Assembly: GCA_004299085.1 (NCBI GenBank)
Contig: SCQV01000247.1
Location: 1-39,890 of the forward strand
Direction: 5' to 3'
Length of the DNA: 39,890 nucleotides
Source: Chitinophagaceae bacterium
Lineage (GTDB): Bacteria; Bacteroidota; Bacteroidia; Chitinophagales; Chitinophagaceae
Shown here: positions 16,315 to 25,306 of the stretch, piece by piece
How positions within the stretch are numbered: the first letter of the stretch is position 1
Layout of the letters: every line of letters begins with the position of its first letter
Notes under the pieces: model-generated
Told to the model about the DNA's origin: nothing
Seen by the model: only the letters and a program-made list of their open reading frames with translations
The model's database searches: none
Program-made: the position numbers and the translations under genes

Positions 16315-17259
16315 TCAGAACTTATATGAAAATCCTACGCCGAGGAGCTCCTGTAGTTGTAAATGAGCCACCTGAATCCCATTAGCTGACGGAAATTTTA
16401 CATTATCATCATAAATCATATTCAGCGCAATAGTAGTAGCTAAGTATTTACTGATCTTCATGCTTAACAAATTTGTCCAATATACATCAATATTCTGCGG
16501 ATTGTGCTTATAATTGGAAAATAGCTGCAGTTGGCTTGTATAATGAATGGTTTTGGTCAGATCTTTATTAAAATTGACATTTAAAAAGGCGCCTATTTGG
16601 TTATATACATGATTGGTAGTAGGAGCGTAAATCTGTTTAACAGCCAATGAATCATCATTTACGATGGTCCACCTTTCAGTTATAGGGGAAATAAAAACAT
16701 CAAAATAGCTGACGGGCTTATAATCCATACCAAGTGATAATAAAACATACGCCGGCGAAAATAGGGCGGAATGAAACGTGGATGTTCCGTCAGAATTGTA
16801 TAAGTAACCATTTGTAAACTGTGTTTTAAAATCAAATAAAGCGGAATAATACCATTTTTTATTTTCTGTAGCCTGTCTTCCATACTGTGAAGTAAAATAA
16901 AAATGATCATCACTTTTCCTCATTCCGGTGCTGGTAGTTTTCGTATAGCCATAGCCCATATCCAACAGATTATCCCAACTATTTTTTCCTTTATTATAAG
17001 AAGCATAGCCGTTAAATAATCCGGTCAGTGCAAAGGAAGAGTTGTCTCCGCCTGCCGCCCAGTGCGACTGTGCACCCTGGCTGATATTCAGGCTAAACAA
17101 ACCGCCGGTACGCCAGACTTTGTGTGAGGTATCCTTAATAGTAATCTTCTGTTGTTCAGCTTCTTTCTGTAAGCTCTGAACCGTGTTATCTTGTGCAAAA
17201 ACGGTGGATGTCCCCCATATCAATAATGAGCAAGCAAGAATGGTTGATTTAATATTCAT
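16315..17259 (-). CDS. DUF3078 outer-membrane protein, paralogue 1
   Basis: A 314-residue exported protein: signal peptide MNIKSTILACSLLIWGTSTVFAQ, then the DUF3078 core with WRTGGLFSLNISQGAQSHWA, WDNLLDMGYGYTKT, FSPAYVLLSLGMDYKPVSYF and a C-terminal GVGFSYKF. The order of motifs matches paralogue 2 almost segment for segment, so the pair arose by tandem duplication. The terminal Phe and amphipathic strands indicate an outer-membrane barrel. Function unknown. It lies downstream of a strong terminator that separates it from mscL. Confidence 0.83.
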   Translation of the reverse strand: MNIKSTILACSLLIWGTSTVFAQDNTVQSLQKEAEQQKITIKDTSHKVWRTGGLFSLNISQGAQSHWAAGGDNSSFALTGLFNGYASYNKGKNSWDNLLDMGYGYTKTTSTGMRKSDDHFYFTSQYGRQATENKKWYYSALFDFKTQFTNGYLYNSDGTSTFHSALFSPAYVLLSLGMDYKPVSYFDVFISPITERWTIVNDDSLAVKQIYAPTTNHVYNQIGAFLNVNFNKDLTKTIHYTSQLQLFSNYKHNPQNIDVYWTNLLSMKISKYLATTIALNMIYDDNVKFPSANGIQVAHLQLQELLGVGFSYKF

Positions 17260-17284
17260 AAAAAAGCTGTTGTCCTGCGGGGCG

Positions 17285-17318
17285 CAAAAATCATGCCCTT
17301 CCCGCAGAAGGGCATGAT
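17285..17318 (-). terminator. Intrinsic terminator of mscL
   Basis: Perfect 11-bp stem ATCATGCCCTT / AAGGGCATGAT with a 7-nt loop (17290-17318), followed on the minus strand by a run of five T. It lies about 30 nt after the mscL stop. The T-run also continues into TTTTTG, which resembles part of a -7 box for the downstream DUF3078 gene. Confidence 0.85.
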
Positions 17319-17346
17319 GAATAGTACCAAATTGTTAATAGAATGA

Positions 17347-17781
17347 TTAGTTACGATTCTTCAGCAAGTCCCTTATTTCTGTAAGCAGTTGTTGATCCGG
17401 AGTAGGAGCAGGGGCAGGCACCGGCGCTTCTTCTTTTGCTTTTTGAAATTTCTTTTGCATGGTCACGAAGGATCGCATTACAATAAAAATTGAAAATGCA
17501 ATGATGAGGAACATAATAATTGCATTGATAAAATTTCCATAAGTAAGCGCATTTTCAGGCTTAATAACTTTCCCTGTTGCATCGAGGACGGCGGGGTGAA
17601 GGATGACCATTTTCTTACTGAAATCAATACCTCCTGTAAAAGTACCGATAATAGGCATGATGATATCATTGACCAAGGAAGTGACTACCTTCCCAAAAGC
17701 AGCGCCAATAACTACGGCAATGGCCAGATCAATGACATTGCCCTTAAGAGCGAACTCTTTGAAATCTTTCATTAATGACAT
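17347..17781 (-). CDS. mscL: Large-conductance mechanosensitive channel
   Basis: A 144-residue MscL. The N-terminal amphipathic helix (MSLMKDFKEFALKG) and first membrane helix GNVIDLAIAVVIGAAFGKVV are diagnostic; the second helix is NAIIMFLIIAFSIFIVM, followed by a charged tail ending LLTEIRDLLKNRN. A homopentamer in the inner membrane opens under tension to release solutes on osmotic downshock. In this window it may complement the glucosylglycerol operon physiologically, although the two are not linked. Confidence 0.95.
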   Translation of the reverse strand: MSLMKDFKEFALKGNVIDLAIAVVIGAAFGKVVTSLVNDIIMPIIGTFTGGIDFSKKMVILHPAVLDATGKVIKPENALTYGNFINAIIMFLIIAFSIFIVMRSFVTMQKKFQKAKEEAPVPAPAPTPDQQLLTEIRDLLKNRN

Positions 17782-17876
17782 AAGTGCAGGTTTTAAAGGT
17801 TAGGAAATGTAATACCTCATAAAGTTAAGAAAAGATGTATGACATAAACAAAAAAACTTTTATAGAAAGGACAGGG

Positions 17877-18512
17877 TTATATTTCTCTTCTTTTTATAAA
17901 CAACGGTTTGGGGTGTACTATGTAGCAATCAATGATACATTTCACTCTGGCAAGACATTCCCGCAAAAACATCTTGTAAGCTATTTTCCCCTTTACAGCT
18001 TTTGCGCAAAAGCCTGTGATATGCATACCTTGGCTTCTCCCTATAAAAATAGCCCTTTCTATATGAAAACGTTGCGAAATAACGGTTACCTGATTACAAT
18101 GAAAGGTATGCAGGCAACGCCAAAGAGAATCCCACGTACGGTATCCTGCTTCATCAACTATGATAATTTCTTCCGGCAGTCCGCGCATTGCCAGGCTCAT
18201 TTTCATGTCTTCTGCTTCGCTCGTTGATACATGACGCTTTCCTGCTCCGCTGACAATAAAATGAGAGGCCTTATTTTTTTCGAATATCAATTGGGCCGCA
18301 TCCATACGGTATTTGAAAAAATGATTAATGCCGCCTTTTTGCGTGAATTTGGCGGTGCCCAGTATAAGCGCCGTTTCTCCGAAGGGAAGCTTGTCAATAT
18401 CGTTATATAAGCAGGAACCGGCGGTCCATTTAATCATACAATAACATACCGCTATTCCCGACAGAGCGAGGATTATGATACAGATGATAATTAAAAGCCA
18501 AAGGTCTGACAT
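17877..18512 (-). CDS. SanA/YdcF-like DUF218 membrane protein
   Basis: A protein of about 211 residues, starting at ATG 18512 (MSDLWLL) in preference to TTG 18518. One N-terminal membrane helix (LWLLIIICIIILALSGIAVC), then the DUF218 domain: LILGTAKF, FKYRMDAAQLIFE, FIVSGAGKR, EAEDMKMSLAMRGLP, EAGYRTWDSLWR and VISQRFHIERAIFIG. This layout matches SanA (vancomycin high-temperature exclusion protein), implicated in envelope barrier function. The biochemical activity is unknown. Confidence 0.85.
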   Translation of the reverse strand: MSDLWLLIIICIIILALSGIAVCYCMIKWTAGSCLYNDIDKLPFGETALILGTAKFTQKGGINHFFKYRMDAAQLIFEKNKASHFIVSGAGKRHVSTSEAEDMKMSLAMRGLPEEIIIVDEAGYRTWDSLWRCLHTFHCNQVTVISQRFHIERAIFIGRSQGMHITGFCAKAVKGKIAYKMFLRECLARVKCIIDCYIVHPKPLFIKRREI

Positions 18513-18726
18513 GAACAATTATTATCTTTATGCCTTTCTGTTTATGAATTCGTAAACGTTGTGGATTTCGTTAAATATCAAAATAAGCATCGGATAAATT
18601 ATAAAATATTTAAAATACCTTTAATATAAAACAGAAAAGACTATATCTTGTTTTAGCCTGTTTGATACTTCCATTATAAATTTCAAAAATGCAAACCAGG
18701 CTATATTTTATTAGCCATTGAACAGA

Positions 18727-19215
18727 TTATTGGATTATAAAGTGCAAAGGAGAAGAAAGATGATAAGTACCGTTTTTATCTTCTACAATAATATGGTCAA
18801 AATATAATTGATCACCGGGCTTCAGTTCATTGCCGATCCTTGTCCTCCACAAAGAATCCAGGCGGTTGCTGCTAAAAGGGAACGAAATATAAGCGGAAGA
18901 TTTCTCCGGCATGCCAGTGGTGTCATTGTCATAATTCGCGTAAGTCTGATAACCGAAAGAAAATGAAACAACAGGGAAAGCCTGGCGATCCTGGTCGTGC
19001 ACAATCAATGGCTTATCCAGTAAGCTTTTTACAAACGAAGCCGGTAAAGACTGGCCTCCGGGGACATTACCAAGGGTCGTAGTGAAAACGGTATCCGTTT
19101 TTTTTACCTTCCCGGTTTCATGAATGGTAATCTTTTTTCTGTGTTGGGCATATACGGGGGTAAGGCCGAATACCAATAAGATTATCCACAGGATATTTTG
19201 CATTATTTTTTGCAT
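18727..19215 (-). CDS. Small secreted protein with GldM-C-like domain
   Basis: A 162-residue protein with a signal peptide (IMQNILWIILLVFGLTPVYAQ). The C-terminal part NELKPGDQLYFDHIIVEDKNG then FII resembles the last domain of the gliding/type IX secretion protein GldM, where L-T-P-G-x-x-V-Y-F-D-x-I is typical. The likeness is by eye only. It is transcribed divergently from tamB. A second ATG at 19203 is possible. A role in the periplasm is inferred from the signal peptide. Confidence 0.65.
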   Translation of the reverse strand: MQKIMQNILWIILLVFGLTPVYAQHRKKITIHETGKVKKTDTVFTTTLGNVPGGQSLPASFVKSLLDKPLIVHDQDRQAFPVVSFSFGYQTYANYDNDTTGMPEKSSAYISFPFSSNRLDSLWRTRIGNELKPGDQLYFDHIIVEDKNGTYHLSSPLHFIIQ

Positions 19216-19259
19216 GCGGCAAATATCGTGAAAACGTTCATAACTATATCATTCCCCTC

Positions 19260-19289
19260 TTGCCGGAACAAGCCGAATAAGTACCTTTG
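19260..19289 (+). promoter_or_regulatory. Promoter of tamB
   Basis: TTG (19260-19262), 19 nt, then TACCTTTG (19282-19289), an exact match to the Bacteroidota -33/-7 layout. Transcription would begin around 19296, almost on the candidate ATG at 19296. Confidence 0.7.
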
Positions 19290-19327
19290 TCCAAAATGGC
19301 AAAAGACTGAAAAAGCTTGTTAAAATA

Positions 19328-22300
19328 TTGTTGGTCATCGTTTTATCGGGGATTGGATTATTAGCCCTCATTTCTGTGCTTATTAACGTAACGGCAGTTC
19401 AGAATTTTGTAGTCAGGAGAATCACCAATACCCTGTCAGAACGTTTGCACACAGAAGTTTCTATCCAGCATGTGGATTTTACATTATTCAATAAATTCAC
19501 TTTGGATGGCACCTATATTGCCGATCAGCATAAGGATACGTTACTTTATGCCGGCAAGTTAACTTTGAACGTGACGAATTTCTTTTTCCTAAAAAAGAAA
19601 ACATGGTATCATTATGTTTTACAAACAAAAACATGGCTTCATTATATAGGACTGCAAAATGCCACACTTAACCTGCGCAGGTTACCCGGTGATTCAGTCT
19701 GGAATTACCAGTTTATTCTGGACGCGCTCAGTTCGCCTTCATCTTCCGGAGGCGGACAAATGCCCAGTATAGATATTAAGAAAGTCAATATCACCCATAT
19801 CAGGGTGAATAAAACAGACGCATGGACAGGCCAGGATATGCTGATCAGCGCAGATCATATCCTGATCAACGCCCGCAATATTGATTTGCGTAAGCGCCGG
19901 ATCATCATCAGTAATGTCAGCCTGGCACACCCACTTTTTGTTTTAGAAAATTACACGCCTTCAAAGCCCGCAGGCGACACCACAAATTCATCTGCTCCGC
20001 CTTTGCAAAATGGAGGAAACAAAAACGACAGCCTTCAATGGAATACAGATCACTGGATATTGCATGTAGCGCATGTTTCTCTTCAGAATGGAGGGTTCGC
20101 ACTCATTGATAAAAATGAAGCCAGAGTAGAACCTTATTTTGATCCGACGCATATGGCGTTTTATGATATCAATGCCAGCCTGAATAACATAAATCTTGTC
20201 AAAGATTCCATTATTACCCAAATCAAACTTTCTGCCAAAGAACGCTGCGGACTGAATGTAAAAAACCTGGCTTGCCGTTTTAAGATCTCTCCGGTAGAGA
20301 TGGAATTTTCCCATCTGGATTTAACCACCAATCACAGCCATCTGACAGATTATTTCAGCATGAGCTACCCTGGCTTCAGTGACTTGAACAATTTTATTCA
20401 TGACGTTTATTTGCGCGGCAATTTCAAAAATTCCGAAGTATCTTCTGATGATATTGCTTATTTTGCCCCCCCCCTTAAAACCTGGAATACGGATATAAAC
20501 GTTTCGGGAAATGCTTATGGAACCATCGCCAACCTGACTGCAGATAATATGCATATCCGCGCGGGCAAAGCGACTGAGCTGATCGGTAAAATCAGGATGC
20601 GTGGACTGCCGGATATTGAAAACACTTTTATTGATTTTCAGGCGCAAAAGCTTTCTTCCACAGGAAATGATCTGATACAGTTTTTCCCTGATCTGAAAAA
20701 ACAATCCGTCATTGATATGAATAACCTGACGGCTGTCAGCTTTGCAGGAAATTATACGGGATTCATTGAAGACTTTGTGGCTTACGGCGATTTTAAAACA
20801 AACCTTGGGAATGTACATACCGATTTAAACATGAAATTCGGCAAACAATATAAAGCGCCACAATATTCCGGAAAGCTTTCATCCCAAAATTTTAATTTAG
20901 GCAAGCTCCTGAATAATAGTTTATTAGGACCCGTTTCCCTCTCTGCAAAAATTGACGGATCAGGATTTAACCTGAAAGATATCAATGCCAAAGTAGATGG
21001 TAAAATTGACAGCATATATTTGAATGGTTATACTTATCACTACATCAAAACGGAAGGCACACTCAACAAAAAATTATTTAACGGCTCCGTGGAAGTGGCC
21101 GATTCCAATCTGAATCTCAACTTTGCAGGTGCTATTGATTTCAATAATAAGCTCCCGGTATTTCACTTTAAATCGGATATCACTAAAAGTGATCTGCTTG
21201 CGTTAAATCTCACTAAAGATTCCATTACTTTCAGCGGAAAATTAGACCTCGACCTGACAGGGAACAGCATTGATAATTTTCTGGGAGATGCGCGGTTATA
21301 TGATATCAATCTTTTCAAAAATAAAATACGGATAGCCTTTGACACCTTGGTCGTTCATTCCCGCATGGATAGCTCAGGAGGCAAAATGCTGACGCTCCAG
21401 GGAAATGAAATAAAAGGCTTCATGAGAGGCAATTATGATCTGGACGGTTTGAAGGATGCTTCACAATCATTTCTCAACCGGTATTTTCCAAACAAGTTCC
21501 CCCCCCCCTCTAATAAGAAATTCTATGAAAACTTTACGTTCGGCTTTCAGCTAGGAGATGCAGATAAAATTATCAGTGCATTTATCCCCCAATTTACGGG
21601 ATTGGACAATTCAGCCATTTCCGGCGGTATGAACACTTATCAGGATACTTTGATGCTAAAAATAGCAATACCCGCTATCGGGTATAGCCGTTATCGTTTT
21701 AATAATGTTCGCATCAATGTTTCAGGGAAATTTACCGGACTGGGTATGCAAACGGATATAGGAGAAATTTTTGTACAGGACAGTCTGCTGATACCAGGTG
21801 CGGAAATAAGCGCTACGGCATTCAACGATACTTCTTTTATAAGATTAAAAACCTTCGCTGCCAGCCAAGCGTTGAACAATGCGGATTTATATGCGCGCGT
21901 CACAACCTTAACAAACGGATATAATATCCGTATTCTTAACTCAGAGCTTATGGTAAATGATAAGACCTGGAATATTACACCTGATAACGAGATTACCCTG
22001 GAAAAAAACAAAGTTATTGTTAACAACTTTAATATTTCTCATAATGAACAAAGAATTACGCTCACTTCTAATAATGCCTCGTTGGATTCGGCCTCCTTTT
22101 TGATAAAGCTGCAAGGACTTTATATTGGTGATTTCTCGCAATTTTTTACGACCAATCCCCAATTGGAGGGGATAGCGAACGGGACCATTCAGATAGATGA
22201 TCCATTAGGAAATATGATTGCTACAGCAAAGATAGATGCATCCAGGTTTCGAATTAACAATGACTCGATGGGTGTGGTGCACGTCGGTGTTTCTTATCAA

Positions 22301-24220
22301 AAAGAAAATCAGCTCTTGCATTGGAATGTCTTTAAAAATGATAATCCTGTTCAGAATTTTGCGTTATCTGGAATGGCGGGCCTTGGTAAAAAGGACCAGG
22401 TGTTGCATGGCGATTTCAAACTGAACCATACTGATATCAGCGTGCTGAATAATTTTATCGGGAATTATGTAACTAATTTTAAAGGATTTGCTACCGGCGC
22501 CTTAACGCTTAGCGGAACAACTTCCATGCCTGAAGTAACCGGAGCGGTCAGGCTGGACAGCGTGGGATTAAGAGTAAATTACCTTGGCACATATTACACA
22601 CTCAATAACGAAACAATTAATTTTACCCCCACCTCCATTAACTTAGGCACCATTACACTACATGATGTTGACGGTCATAATGCCGCTCTGCAGGGGACTA
22701 TCACTCATAAAAGCTTCAGTGATCTTCATTTTAATCTGAACCTGAATACGCAGAATTTCAAATTATTGCACACCACTGCGCTGGATAACCCGCTTTATTA
22801 TGGCGAAGCTTATGCTTCAGGCAGAGTGAACCTGACAGGCCCGTTGAGCGATATGAAAATGACGCTGAACATCTCTCCACAAAAAGGCACCCATATTTTT
22901 CTCCCGTTGTCTGATTCTAAAGATATCGGCAAACATGACTTTGTTATCTTTAAGCAATATGGGACAGAGCAAAGGGCGGTAAGGCCTGCAATCAATAAAG
23001 TGAACTTAAATGTGAAGCTGTATGCAAACATGAACCCAAATGCGAAAATAGATGTTATCGTAGATGCAGCTTCAGGAGACAGAATCAGCGCTACCGGTAC
23101 AGGATCTCTGCAGATGAATATAGATCTGAACGGAAACTTCCGGATGTATGGTAATTATACCATCGAAAACGGTGATTATATTTTTTCATTTAAAGGGCTT
23201 TTATCCAGAACATTTATTATCAACCAGGGAAGCACCATTGCATGGAATGGAGACCCGTCTAACGCCAACGTAAGTATAGCAGCCATATACAATGTACCCG
23301 GAGGCGCCAGTTTGTATGATCTGGTGGCAGGCCAGAATGAAACATCGGGAGCATTGACCACACAGGATGCAAAACTCTTGAGACAACGGGAGAAAACAGA
23401 TGTATATTTATTTCTAAAAGGTTCGTTGATGCATCCAGATATTTCTTACGATATCCGTTTACCGGATGTAGGTATCAGCACCGGAAGCATTGCTATGACT
23501 CAATTACAGCAGATCAGGCAAAACCCCAATGATCTGATCAATCAGGTGGCTGCCCTGCTGGCATTCGGACAATTCATTCCGCCGACTTCGGGCAGTAATA
23601 ACGCCTTCCTTTCAGGCGGATTAAGCAGCGCAGGGCAATGGGTATCTTCCCAGCTTTCCGGAGTTTTAAATAATTTATTAGGTAATACTTTTAAGAAATT
23701 AGGCGTTAATTTCAATATGAATTACAGCTCATATTCGGCGAATGGAGGAAGTAACGGCGTTTTACAGCGTAATGATGTGCAGTTTAATTTAAGTAAGAAT
23801 ATTTTCAATAACAGGGTACATATAGAAGCAGGGCCTTCTCTTGACTGGGGCCGTGGAAATACACCGCAAGCCACCAGTAACAGCTATTTCGCCGGAGATT
23901 TCAGGTTTGAATATCTGATCACTCCAGACGGAAGATTTCGTTTTGTGGCTTTCAGCCAGAGCAATTATGACGTATTATTAAATCAGAACCTGACAAGAGG
24001 GGGAATAGGACTTTCCTACAGCAGGGAGTTTAACAGATTGCATGATTTATTCCTTACCAAGGAAGAAAAGCAGAGGCGAGATTCGCTGAGGAGATCATTT
24101 ATAAACCGCTATATAAAGGAAAATACAAATGACAGCTTACCGCCTTCCGATACGACTAAAGTAATCCCTCCCATATTAAAAGATTCTTCCGAAAGCGACC
24201 AGGTAGAAGAGCAGAAGTAA
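19328..24220 (+). CDS. tamB: TamB/DUF490 translocation and assembly protein
   Basis: A 1630-residue AsmA/TamB-superfamily protein: N-terminal membrane anchor (LVIVLSGIGLLALISVLINV), long repetitive beta-helical body with D-x-x-x-x-G-x-A/F-L-S-G repeats, and a C-terminal TamB domain (about 1150-1560) with LNGNFRMYGNYTIENGDYIF and FNLSKNIFNNRVHIEAGPSL. Such proteins bridge inner and outer membranes and carry lipids or assist outer-membrane protein assembly. The start is uncertain: the continuous frame begins at TTG 19328, but ATG 19296 would join it if the A-run at 19301-19304 had one more A. Two poly-C tracts (C9 at 20466, C10 at 21499) encode Pro runs. No TamA/BamA-like partner is adjacent. 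Charged C-terminal tail. Confidence 0.88.
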   Translation: MLVIVLSGIGLLALISVLINVTAVQNFVVRRITNTLSERLHTEVSIQHVDFTLFNKFTLDGTYIADQHKDTLLYAGKLTLNVTNFFFLKKKTWYHYVLQTKTWLHYIGLQNATLNLRRLPGDSVWNYQFILDALSSPSSSGGGQMPSIDIKKVNITHIRVNKTDAWTGQDMLISADHILINARNIDLRKRRIIISNVSLAHPLFVLENYTPSKPAGDTTNSSAPPLQNGGNKNDSLQWNTDHWILHVAHVSLQNGGFALIDKNEARVEPYFDPTHMAFYDINASLNNINLVKDSIITQIKLSAKERCGLNVKNLACRFKISPVEMEFSHLDLTTNHSHLTDYFSMSYPGFSDLNNFIHDVYLRGNFKNSEVSSDDIAYFAPPLKTWNTDINVSGNAYGTIANLTADNMHIRAGKATELIGKIRMRGLPDIENTFIDFQAQKLSSTGNDLIQFFPDLKKQSVIDMNNLTAVSFAGNYTGFIEDFVAYGDFKTNLGNVHTDLNMKFGKQYKAPQYSGKLSSQNFNLGKLLNNSLLGPVSLSAKIDGSGFNLKDINAKVDGKIDSIYLNGYTYHYIKTEGTLNKKLFNGSVEVADSNLNLNFAGAIDFNNKLPVFHFKSDITKSDLLALNLTKDSITFSGKLDLDLTGNSIDNFLGDARLYDINLFKNKIRIAFDTLVVHSRMDSSGGKMLTLQGNEIKGFMRGNYDLDGLKDASQSFLNRYFPNKFPPPSNKKFYENFTFGFQLGDADKIISAFIPQFTGLDNSAISGGMNTYQDTLMLKIAIPAIGYSRYRFNNVRINVSGKFTGLGMQTDIGEIFVQDSLLIPGAEISATAFNDTSFIRLKTFAASQALNNADLYARVTTLTNGYNIRILNSELMVNDKTWNITPDNEITLEKNKVIVNNFNISHNEQRITLTSNNASLDSASFLIKLQGLYIGDFSQFFTTNPQLEGIANGTIQIDDPLGNMIATAKIDASRFRINNDSMGVVHVGVSYQKENQLLHWNVFKNDNPVQNFALSGMAGLGKKDQVLHGDFKLNHTDISVLNNFIGNYVTNFKGFATGALTLSGTTSMPEVTGAVRLDSVGLRVNYLGTYYTLNNETINFTPTSINLGTITLHDVDGHNAALQGTITHKSFSDLHFNLNLNTQNFKLLHTTALDNPLYYGEAYASGRVNLTGPLSDMKMTLNISPQKGTHIFLPLSDSKDIGKHDFVIFKQYGTEQRAVRPAINKVNLNVKLYANMNPNAKIDVIVDAASGDRISATGTGSLQMNIDLNGNFRMYGNYTIENGDYIFSFKGLLSRTFIINQGSTIAWNGDPSNANVSIAAIYNVPGGASLYDLVAGQNETSGALTTQDAKLLRQREKTDVYLFLKGSLMHPDISYDIRLPDVGISTGSIAMTQLQQIRQNPNDLINQVAALLAFGQFIPPTSGSNNAFLSGGLSSAGQWVSSQLSGVLNNLLGNTFKKLGVNFNMNYSSYSANGGSNGVLQRNDVQFNLSKNIFNNRVHIEAGPSLDWGRGNTPQATSNSYFAGDFRFEYLITPDGRFRFVAFSQSNYDVLLNQNLTRGGIGLSYSREFNRLHDLFLTKEEKQRRDSLRRSFINRYIKENTNDSLPPSDTTKVIPPILKDSSESDQVEEQK

Positions 24221-24299
24221 CTGACGACAGGCAAGTGCTAAAAGGCCAATAACAAAATACAAATAAGCGCCATTTTCTGAATTATAATTGGTCTTTGGT

Positions 24300-24791
24300 C
24301 TATCCTTCCAACTCAATTACCTCCAGATTCCTGATCTTTCCATCATTTATTTCAAAACGAACTAGTGTTTTCACCCTATGCCATCCTTGTCTTCCACAAG
24401 CGCCCGGATTGATATGCAATAAATGCAATTTATTATCCGGAACTATTTTTAAAATATGAGAATGTCCGCAAATAAACAATTGAGGAGGATTTTGAAGAAT
24501 TAAAGGCTTCACCCGTGGATTATAATGACCCGGATATCCGCCGATATGCGTCATCCATATATCCATGCCTTCACAATGAAACCGCAAATCTTCAGGATAG
24601 GAAGTACGTAGGTCTTTCCCATCCACATTTCCATATACGGCACGGAAAGGCTTGCAGGAAGCCAATTCATCGGCGAGCTCCATAGTGCCGATATCCCCGG
24701 CATGCCAGATTTCATCCACAGCAGAAAAATGCATCAGAACCTGAGGATGAAGATAGCCATGCGTATCCGACATTAACCCAATACGGATCAT
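24300..24791 (-). CDS. YfcE/MJ0936-type metallophosphoesterase
   Basis: A 163-residue calcineurin-like phosphoesterase with all metal motifs: SDTHG (8-12), HAGDIG, YGNVDG, MTHIGGYPG and CGHSH. Such small enzymes hydrolyse phosphodiesters with two metal ions in the cytoplasm; the physiological substrate is unknown. The ATG at 24791 lies one nt after the stop of the SET-domain gene, so the two are translationally coupled. It converges with tamB. Confidence 0.88.
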   Translation of the reverse strand: MIRIGLMSDTHGYLHPQVLMHFSAVDEIWHAGDIGTMELADELASCKPFRAVYGNVDGKDLRTSYPEDLRFHCEGMDIWMTHIGGYPGHYNPRVKPLILQNPPQLFICGHSHILKIVPDNKLHLLHINPGACGRQGWHRVKTLVRFEINDGKIRNLEVIELEG

Positions 24792-24792
24792 C

Positions 24793-25179
24793 TTATTTTA
24801 CTTTAAACCAAAGTGGAGAATCATCTTTTAGTTCTCCATTGTAGTTAATCAAAAGCTCCTCTCCTTTTTTGATGTCCCGGAGTGTTCTGATAATCATACT
24901 ATGTTTTTCAAAGTCCACTTCATGATCGCAGTTTGGCTTATAAGAATGATTATACACAGAACAATAACCCAGCGCCACACAGGTTTTTACCTGTCTCTCG
25001 CCCCACACGAACAGATAATTATGCAGTTCGGTGTTATCGGTTTTATCCGTATCTTTCTTAGATAAAACTACTACCGGAGATTCTTCTATTTTTGTTCCTT
25101 TGGGAATAGGTTCGCTGGTAAACACTCCGCGTCCTTTTCCTTTTACATCTTTTACGTAAAGGGATGGCTTGATCTTCAT
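24793..25179 (-). CDS. SET domain-containing protein
   Basis: A 128-residue protein that is almost entirely a SET domain. GKGRGVFTSEPIPKG is the N-terminal strand pair, NHSYKPNC (77-84) is the pseudoknot motif that binds S-adenosylmethionine, and KKGEELLINYNGE (105-117) holds the catalytic Tyr. SET proteins methylate lysines; bacterial members are sporadic and their targets mostly unknown. A TACTTTTG box on the minus strand (25218 to 25211) may be its -7 element. It is coupled to the phosphoesterase gene and divergent from mutL. Confidence 0.87.
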   Translation of the reverse strand: MKIKPSLYVKDVKGKGRGVFTSEPIPKGTKIEESPVVVLSKKDTDKTDNTELHNYLFVWGERQVKTCVALGYCSVYNHSYKPNCDHEVDFEKHSMIIRTLRDIKKGEELLINYNGELKDDSPLWFKVK

Positions 25180-25306
25180 TATATTGTTAGCTTATGGTTT
25201 TTATAAAGGACAAAAGTAATAAACTGTATCACTATTGTGCGACAAAAATATAAAAAGGAAGGCTAAAAGATTCAGAGTTTTGCCATATTCGTATTACTTT
25301 TACTCC

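Noticed and set aside
17835-18227. 130-codon plus-strand frame
   Set aside because: Antisense to the SanA/YdcF gene, whose family motifs are clear.
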